Positions 59,183-64,000 of a stretch of DNA of 64,000 nucleotides are shown here, in pieces. The translations under genes were made by a program, and so were the position numbers. A model generated the notes under the pieces. It worked only from the letters and a program-made list of their open reading frames with translations. It had not been told where the DNA came from and ran no database searches. The stretch is from the NCBI RefSeq assembly GCF_010731655.1, contig NZ_AP022619.1, positions 5,766,001-5,830,000 of the forward strand, read 5' to 3'. Every line of letters begins with the position of its first letter. Position 1 is the first letter of the stretch. Origin of the DNA: Mycobacterium paraseoulense. Its GTDB lineage: Bacteria; Actinomycetota; Actinomycetes; Mycobacteriales; Mycobacteriaceae.

Positions 59183-59488
59183 ATGAGTGCCGAGGATCTC
59201 GAAAAGTACGAAACCGAGATGGAGCTCTCGCTGTACCGCGAATACAAGGACATCGTCGGCCAGTTCAGCTACGTGGTGGAAACCGAGCGGCGCTTCTACC
59301 TGGCCAACAGCGTGGAGATGGTGCCGCGCAACGCCGACGGAGAGGTGTACTTCGAGCTGCGACTGTCCGACGCCTGGGTGTGGGACATGTACCGGCCGGC
59401 GCGGTTCGTCAAGCAGGTGCGGGTCGTGACGTTCAAGGACGTCAACATCGAAGAGGTCGAGAAGCCCGAGTTGCGGCTGCCCGAGTAG
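59183..59488 (+). CDS. DUF2469 family protein (Rv2901c-like)
   Basis: 101-residue acidic protein, strictly conserved in Actinobacteria but of unknown function. It starts SAEDLEKYETEMELSLYREY and has a central YFELRLSDAWVWDMYR segment. The ATG at 59183, 4 bp after the rnhB stop, gives the expected length. Always found near rnhB, which hints at a housekeeping role. Confidence 0.93.
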   Translation: MSAEDLEKYETEMELSLYREYKDIVGQFSYVVETERRFYLANSVEMVPRNADGEVYFELRLSDAWVWDMYRPARFVKQVRVVTFKDVNIEEVEKPELRLPE

Positions 59489-59494
59489 CCGTGG

Positions 59495-60274
59495 CTAGCC
59501 CTCCGCCGGAGGCGCCTTGTCCTCCGGGGCCGGCAGTGCGCCGCGTCTCTCGATGACCTCCCGCGCCACGTCGGCCAGCTTGATGTTCAGTGATTGGGAG
59601 TGGCGCCGCAGCAGGTCGAAAGCCTGTTCCTCGGTCATCTCGTGCAGCAGCATCAACATGCCGACCGCCTTGCCGATCTCGCGGTTGCTCAACAGCCCCC
59701 GGCGCAGGCTGCTGGCGTCCTCGCCCTTGGCGACTGCGTTGATGGCCACGCTGGCGAACGCGGCCAGCAGCGCCGCGCTCCCGGCCGCCTCGGCGTCGAA
59801 CACGTTGGCGCTGTCGCTGAACAGGTTGAGCGCGGCGCCTTTGCGCTTGTCGACCAGCAGCCGAAAGCCCATCGCCCCGCGCACCGGCGTTTCGGCCAGC
59901 AGGATCTTGGACAGCTTGGGCCACAGCGACGGCGTGGTGAGGTCCGGCTCGATCTGCGGCGTTTCCTCCTCGATCGCGTCGATGCAGGGTCCGTCACCGG
60001 AACGCCGTTCCAGCTCGTCGATCTGCTGCGCCAAGCGGTCGCTCGCGCCCACCGTGATGTAGCGGTCGCCGTCGCGCAGCAACAGGCTGGCGTGGTCGCA
60101 GCCGGGGACGACCAGGGTGGCGGCGATGCAGATGGCGGCATACATCTGGCCGGCGTCCGATCCCTGATAGATGATCTCGGCCAGCGCGGCGAACACGGTC
60201 CCCGGGTCGGCTTTCTCCCCGCCGGGCATCGGCCCGCCACCGGCCGTCGATTCGTCCCCCATGCTGTGCCTCAT
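59495..60274 (-). CDS. GAF-ANTAR domain regulator
   Basis: 259 residues: a GAF domain (about 25-170, AALAEIIYQGSD to INAVAKGE) followed by an ANTAR domain (about 185-240, LRRGLLSNREIGKAVGMLML and EEQAFDLLRRHSQSLNIKLADVA). ANTAR domains bind paired hexaloop RNA hairpins and prevent transcription termination; in mycobacteria such proteins affect lipid and redox genes. Alternative start ATG at 60262, which has GAGG 6 nt upstream. It sits where M. tuberculosis has fdhF (Rv2900c). GAF ligand and RNA targets unknown. Confidence 0.9.
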   Translation of the reverse strand: MRHSMGDESTAGGGPMPGGEKADPGTVFAALAEIIYQGSDAGQMYAAICIAATLVVPGCDHASLLLRDGDRYITVGASDRLAQQIDELERRSGDGPCIDAIEEETPQIEPDLTTPSLWPKLSKILLAETPVRGAMGFRLLVDKRKGAALNLFSDSANVFDAEAAGSAALLAAFASVAINAVAKGEDASSLRRGLLSNREIGKAVGMLMLLHEMTEEQAFDLLRRHSQSLNIKLADVAREVIERRGALPAPEDKAPPAEG

Positions 60275-60533
60275 TTCCTGCGCCGTCGGCAGTCTGACCC
60301 GCGTTCGATCGCCGTCGATTATCGGTCCTCCGTGCGAGCCTCACACGCTGTTCGGTGCGATTGCGACGAAATGTACGCCCTCGGCGGGCCGCCACGGGCC
60401 GGCGAAGGCATCCGCCGACAATACGGGTGCCCGCGCGTTCAGCGGCGACGACTGCCGGCGCCCCGCGGTGGCCCGAGCGGTGATGTTTCCCACCCGTGGT
60501 TTCGGCGAGCCCCGGGCGGGCTAGAGCCTTGGG

Positions 60534-61514
60534 ATGGGAATTACCGTCGCGGTGACCGGGCCGACCGGCGAGATCGGGATATCGGCCGTGACGGCGCTCG
60601 AGCGCGAACCCGCCGTGGACGCCATCATCGGGATGGCGCGACGGCCGTTCGACCCGTCGACCCGCGGCTGGCTGAAGACCACCTACCAGCAGGGCGACAT
60701 CCTGGACCGCGAGGCCGTCGACGCCCTGGTGGCGCGGGCGGACGTGGTGATCCACCTGGCGTTCATCATCATGGGCTCACGCGAAGAGAGCGCGCGCGTC
60801 AACCTGCAGGGCACCCGCAACGTGTTCGAGGCGACCGCCGCCAGCGAGCGGACGCGGCGCCTGGTGTACACCTCGTCGGTGGCGGCCTACGGCTATCACG
60901 CCGACAACCCCGCCCCGCTGACCGAGGACGTTCCGGCGCGAGGGTCCGAGGAGCACTACTACTCGGCGCAGAAGGCGGCGTGTGAGGCGCTGCTCGGCGA
61001 GATCACGAAGGACTCGCCGCTGGAGGTGTTCGTGTTGCGGCCGTGCATCGTCGCCGGGCCCAACGCCACCGTCCTGGCCGACGCGATGCCGTGGAATCAG
61101 CTGCCCGGCCCGATGCGCGCGGTGGTCAGGGCGGTTCCGATATTGAAGCCGGTCGTTCCGGATCCGGGCATCCCGCTGCAGCTGGTGCACCACGACGACG
61201 TCGCGAGCGCGATCGCGCTGGCCGCCACCACCCCGGCGCCGCCCGGGGCTTACAACATCGCCGGTGAGGGCGTGGTGACGGTGGGGGACGTGGCCAGGGC
61301 CCTGGGCGGCCGCCCCGTGCGGGTGCCTGCGGCCGCTGCCGCGGCGGCGTCGGCGGCGCTCTCGCGGGTGCCGCTGGTCCCGTCCATGCTGGAATGGCTG
61401 CACACCGCGCGCACGTCGATGGTCATGGACACCACCAAAGCGCGCACCCAGCTCGGCTGGCGGCCGGTGCACTCGTCGGCGGAAACCCTGGCGGCACTGG
61501 CTGCGGCGGTCTGA
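60534..61514 (+). CDS. NAD-dependent epimerase/dehydratase family protein
   Basis: Extended SDR of 326 residues. TGPTGEIGISAV (about 8-19) is the Rossmann loop (TGxxGxxG), with VIHLAFIIMGS, TSSVAAYG and YSAQK (catalytic Tyr/Lys, about 143-147). HHDDVASAIALA and YNIAGEGVVTVGDVARAL near the end match sugar-nucleotide epimerases and related reductases. Ala-rich stretch at about 264-276. No specific substrate can be given. It is not in the M. tuberculosis locus as I recall it and lies between the GAF-ANTAR gene and fdhD. Confidence 0.87.
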   Translation: MGITVAVTGPTGEIGISAVTALEREPAVDAIIGMARRPFDPSTRGWLKTTYQQGDILDREAVDALVARADVVIHLAFIIMGSREESARVNLQGTRNVFEATAASERTRRLVYTSSVAAYGYHADNPAPLTEDVPARGSEEHYYSAQKAACEALLGEITKDSPLEVFVLRPCIVAGPNATVLADAMPWNQLPGPMRAVVRAVPILKPVVPDPGIPLQLVHHDDVASAIALAATTPAPPGAYNIAGEGVVTVGDVARALGGRPVRVPAAAAAAASAALSRVPLVPSMLEWLHTARTSMVMDTTKARTQLGWRPVHSSAETLAALAAAV

Positions 61515-61543
61515 CGGCCCGGGCGACCGACCGGCAACCGAGG

Positions 61544-61606
61544 TAGTTTGGCTAAGTGAGGTCCCCGCGTCGCGCCGCGATCCCGGCTGACGGTGAATTC
61601 GCCTAG
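61544..61606 (+). promoter_or_regulatory. fdhD promoter and leaderless upstream ORF
   Basis: TAGTTT (61544-61549) serves as a candidate -10; a GTG at 61556 follows after 6 bp and opens a 16-residue frame ([16 protein letters not shown]) ending in TAG at 61604-61606. That stop overlaps the fdhD GTG (61606-61608) as TAGTG, the same arrangement seen in front of feoA. Termination-reinitiation would couple the two. Confidence 0.45.
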
Positions 61607-62424
61607 TGCGGCGCGTAACTGCACGGCGGCGGGTGAAGCATCTCACGGCCGGGAATGCGATCAGCCGGCCGGAGACGCTGGTCGTCGAGGAGCCGCTGGA
61701 AATCCGGGTGAACGGTGCAGCGGTCACCGTGACGATGCGCACGCCGGGAGCGGATTTCGAACTCGCGCAAGGCTTTCTGTTGACCGAGGGGGTCATCACC
61801 GGCCGCGATGACGTGCTCGCCATCCGGTACTGCGGCGGTGCCGTCGACGGGACCAACACCTATAACGTCTTGGACGTGACTCTGGCCGCCGGCGTCGCAC
61901 TCCCCAGCCTCGACGTGAACCGCAACTTCTACACCACCTCGTCGTGCGGGGTCTGTGGTAAGGCCTCGCTGGAGGCGGTGCGGCTGGCCGGGCGCTTCTC
62001 GCCGGGCGCGGATCAAACCACCGTCGCGGCGACGACGCTGCGGGCGATGCCCGACCAACTTCGGGGCGCGCAGAAGGTATTCGACAGCACGGGCGGGTTG
62101 CACGCCGCGGCGCTGTTCGGGGTCGACGGCACGATGCTGGCGGTCCGCGAGGACGTCGGCCGGCACAACGCGGTGGACAAGGTCATCGGCTGGGCGCTGG
62201 AAAATCGGCGGGTGCCGCTGGCCGGCTCGGTACTGCTGGTCAGCGGGCGGGCCTCCTTCGAGTTGACGCAGAAAGCGGTGCTGGCCGGGATCCCGGTGCT
62301 GGCCGCCGTGTCCGCGCCGTCGTCCCTGGCGGTCTCGCTGGCCGAGGAGTCGGGGATCACCCTGGTGGCGTTCCTGCGGCAGGACTCGATGAACGTCTAC
62401 ACCAGGGCGGACCGGATCGGCTAG
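61606..62424 (+). CDS. fdhD: Formate dehydrogenase accessory sulfurtransferase FdhD
   Basis: Transfers sulfur from a cysteine desulfurase to the molybdenum cofactor of formate dehydrogenases. 272 residues with EPLEIRVNG (about 29-37), [12 protein letters not shown], and the essential SSCGVCGK (Cys114/Cys117, matching E. coli Cys121/Cys124); [12 protein letters not shown] (about 184-195) is the cofactor-binding signature. GTG 61606 gives the Arg-rich N-terminus seen in Rv2899c. The formate dehydrogenase gene fdhF is not next to it here. Confidence 0.95.
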   Translation: MRRVTARRRVKHLTAGNAISRPETLVVEEPLEIRVNGAAVTVTMRTPGADFELAQGFLLTEGVITGRDDVLAIRYCGGAVDGTNTYNVLDVTLAAGVALPSLDVNRNFYTTSSCGVCGKASLEAVRLAGRFSPGADQTTVAATTLRAMPDQLRGAQKVFDSTGGLHAAALFGVDGTMLAVREDVGRHNAVDKVIGWALENRRVPLAGSVLLVSGRASFELTQKAVLAGIPVLAAVSAPSSLAVSLAEESGITLVAFLRQDSMNVYTRADRIG

Positions 62425-62537
62425 TCGGTTGCGGCCGGGTGTGCATGAATCCGGCACTGGGGATAACCGCTCCTCGTGGGCCCGTCGGAAGCCTGGCGGT
62501 GACCGCCCTGTCGGGGCCCTCTCGCACAGTGACCGGC

Positions 62538-62915
62538 ATGACCACCGAGACGACGATGACCAGGGTGCAGCTCGGCGCGATGGGCGAGGCCCTCGCCGTG
62601 GACCATCTGACGAGGATGGGGTTGCGGATTCTGCACCGGAACTGGCGCTGCCGCTACGGCGAACTCGACGTCATCGCCTGCGACGAGGCCACCCGCACGG
62701 CGGTGTTCGTGGAGGTGAAGACTCGTACCGGCGACGGCTATGGCGGGCTGGCGTACGCGGTCACCGAGCGCAAGGTTCGTCGCCTGCGCCGGCTGGCCGC
62801 GCTGTGGCTGGCCGGCCAGGACACGCGCTGGGCGGTGCTGCGCATCGACGTGATCCGGGTGCGGATCGGGCGCCGGCGCACCCCCGAAATCACCCATTTG
62901 CAGGGGATCGGCTGA
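62538..62915 (+). CDS. UPF0102 / YraN family protein
   Basis: 125 residues with a restriction-endonuclease-like fold. GAMGEALAVDHL, NWRCRYGELDVIACD and VFVEVKTRTGDGYG contain the E...D...ExK nuclease residues. Function uncertain; it is often linked with DNA uptake or recombination because it pairs with comM, whose ATG overlaps the TGA by one base here. ATG 62538 (MTTETTMTRVQLG) gives the length of Rv2898c; the frame is open further upstream without coding character. Confidence 0.93.
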   Translation: MTTETTMTRVQLGAMGEALAVDHLTRMGLRILHRNWRCRYGELDVIACDEATRTAVFVEVKTRTGDGYGGLAYAVTERKVRRLRRLAALWLAGQDTRWAVLRIDVIRVRIGRRRTPEITHLQGIG

Positions 62916-64000
62916 TGGCGCTGGGTCGCGCGTTTTCGGTCGCCGTGCGCGGGGTGGACGGACAAATCGTGGAAATCGAAGCCGACATCTCCTCCGGGCT
63001 GCCGGGCGTGCATCTGGTCGGGCTACCCGACGCCGCCCTGCAGGAGTCCCGCGACCGGGTCAGGGCGGCGGTCGCCAATTGCGGCAACAGCTGGCCGCAG
63101 GCGCGGCTCACGCTCGCGCTCTCACCGGCGACCCTGCCCAAGATGGGCTCCGTCTACGACATCGCCCTGGCCGCGGCCGTCCTGTCGGCGCAGCGCAGGA
63201 ATCCGTGGGACCGGCTGGAGAAAACGGTGCTGCTGGGCGAGCTGTCGCTGGACGGTCGGGTCCGCCCGGTGCGCGGCGTGCTGCCGGCGGTGCTGGCCGC
63301 CAAACGCGACGGCTGGCCGGCCGTCGTCGTCCCGGTGGACAACCTGGCCGAGGCCAGCCTGGTCGACGGCATCGATGTCTGGGGCGTGCGCACGCTGAGG
63401 CAGTTGCAGAAGTGGCTCAGCGGGTCCGGCGCCCTGGACGGCAGGATCACCGGGACGGCCCCCGCGCCGGAGCCGTCGGTGGATCTGGCCGATGTGGTGG
63501 GGCAGACGCAGGCGCGGTTCGCGGTGGAGGTGGCCGCCGCCGGTGCGCACCACCTCATGCTGACCGGCCCGCCGGGAGTCGGCAAAACCATGCTGGCGCA
63601 ACGCCTTCCGGGCCTGTTGCCGCCGCTGACGGAGAGCGAGTCACTGGAGGTCACCGCGATCCATTCGGTGGCCGGGTTGCTGTCGGGTGACACGCCGCTG
63701 ATCACCACACCGCCGTTCGTCGCGCCGCATCACAGCTCCACCGTGGCGGCGCTCGTCGGCGGCGGCTCGGGCATGGCGCGCCCGGGCGCGATCAGCCGCG
63801 CCCACCGGGGCGTGCTCTTCCTGGACGAATGCGCCGAGATCAGCGTCAGCGCGCTGGAGGCATTGCGAACTCCGTTGGAGGACGGCGAGATCCGTCTCGC
63901 CCGGCGCGACGGGGTGGCTTGTTACCCGGCCCGGTTCCAATTGGTGCTGGCGGCCAACCTGTGTCCGTGCGCGCCCGCCGATCCGCAGGACTGCATCTGC
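62915..64000 (+). CDS. ComM/YifB-like Mg-chelatase-subfamily AAA+ ATPase (3' end beyond window)
   Basis: Branch-migration helicase (ComM) in naturally transformable bacteria; role in mycobacteria not established. 362 codons are visible. The N-terminal Lon-S5-like domain begins GRAFSVAVRGVDGQIVEIEAD, with GLPGVHLVGLPDAALQESRDR (about 28-48). The AAA+ core has GPPGVGKTM (about 220, Walker A) and GVLFLDECAEIS (about 302, Walker B). The frame is still open at 64000. It overlaps yraN by one base (TGATG). Confidence 0.93.
   Translation, partial: MALGRAFSVAVRGVDGQIVEIEADISSGLPGVHLVGLPDAALQESRDRVRAAVANCGNSWPQARLTLALSPATLPKMGSVYDIALAAAVLSAQRRNPWDRLEKTVLLGELSLDGRVRPVRGVLPAVLAAKRDGWPAVVVPVDNLAEASLVDGIDVWGVRTLRQLQKWLSGSGALDGRITGTAPAPEPSVDLADVVGQTQARFAVEVAAAGAHHLMLTGPPGVGKTMLAQRLPGLLPPLTESESLEVTAIHSVAGLLSGDTPLITTPPFVAPHHSSTVAALVGGGSGMARPGAISRAHRGVLFLDECAEISVSALEALRTPLEDGEIRLARRDGVACYPARFQLVLAANLCPCAPADPQDCIC

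Overview
The window is a high-GC (roughly two-thirds G+C) actinobacterial chromosome segment. Gene content and order identify it as a Mycobacterium. It follows the backbone that in M. tuberculosis runs from mutT1/ppk1 (Rv2985/Rv2984) to the ComM-like gene (Rv2897c); these Rv comparisons are from memory, not from a search. The segment lacks the phthiocerol/phenolic-glycolipid locus between the Rv2963-type permease and sepIVA, lacks pknI, pca and fdhF at their usual places, and carries extra genes. A slow-growing non-tuberculous species (for example of the M. avium type) is likely, but the species cannot be fixed from this sequence. No rRNA, tRNA, CRISPR array or complete insertion sequence was seen.

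Layout. 1-3622 (minus): mutT1 (cut by the left edge), ppk1, fbiD. 3737-9262 (mostly plus): gpsA, ddlA, a DUF3515 protein (minus), thiL, ung and an MDR oxidoreductase. 9372-15525 is an accessory block: a DUF222/HNH protein, a frameshifted nitroreductase remnant, a minus-strand SDR/DUF1214/SnoaL cluster, and two plus-strand SDRs, one of the mycofactocin-coupled type. 15544-25539: rpmB (minus), an intact FakA-like kinase, recG, a secreted HNH-type protein, an aldo/keto reductase (minus), lipN, a DsbA-VKOR pair, rsmD, coaD. 25659-29162: a copper-type permease with a RicR operator, sepIVA, yceD, rnc. 29218-33787: mutM, then feoA-feoB-nfu behind an IdeR-like box, then a PIG-L deacetylase. 33842-44142: osmC, acyP, smc, ftsY, amt-glnB-glnD. 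44149-52153: helicase, hydrolase, ffh, two amidohydrolases and a TetR regulator. 52150-59488: dacB2, a SnoaL protein, rpsP-khpA-rimM-trmD, lppW, rplS, lepB, rnhB, DUF2469. 59495-64000: a GAF-ANTAR protein, an epimerase, fdhD, yraN and comM (cut by the right edge).

How the genes work together. Several coherent units are visible: ribosome and translocation (rpsP, rimM, trmD, rplS, ffh, ftsY, lepB), nitrogen sensing (amt-glnB-glnD with a GlnR-type site), extracytoplasmic disulfide formation (DsbA + VKOR), DNA repair (mutT1, ung, recG, mutM, rnhB), and ferrous iron import joined to Fe-S assembly (feoA-feoB-nfu). The most unusual arrangement is the feo unit: an IdeR-like box, a -10 element, a leaderless 9-codon upstream ORF whose stop overlaps the feoA GTG, and a NifU-domain gene coupled by ATGA overlap to feoB. 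fdhD has the same kind of leaderless upstream ORF with a TAGTG overlap.
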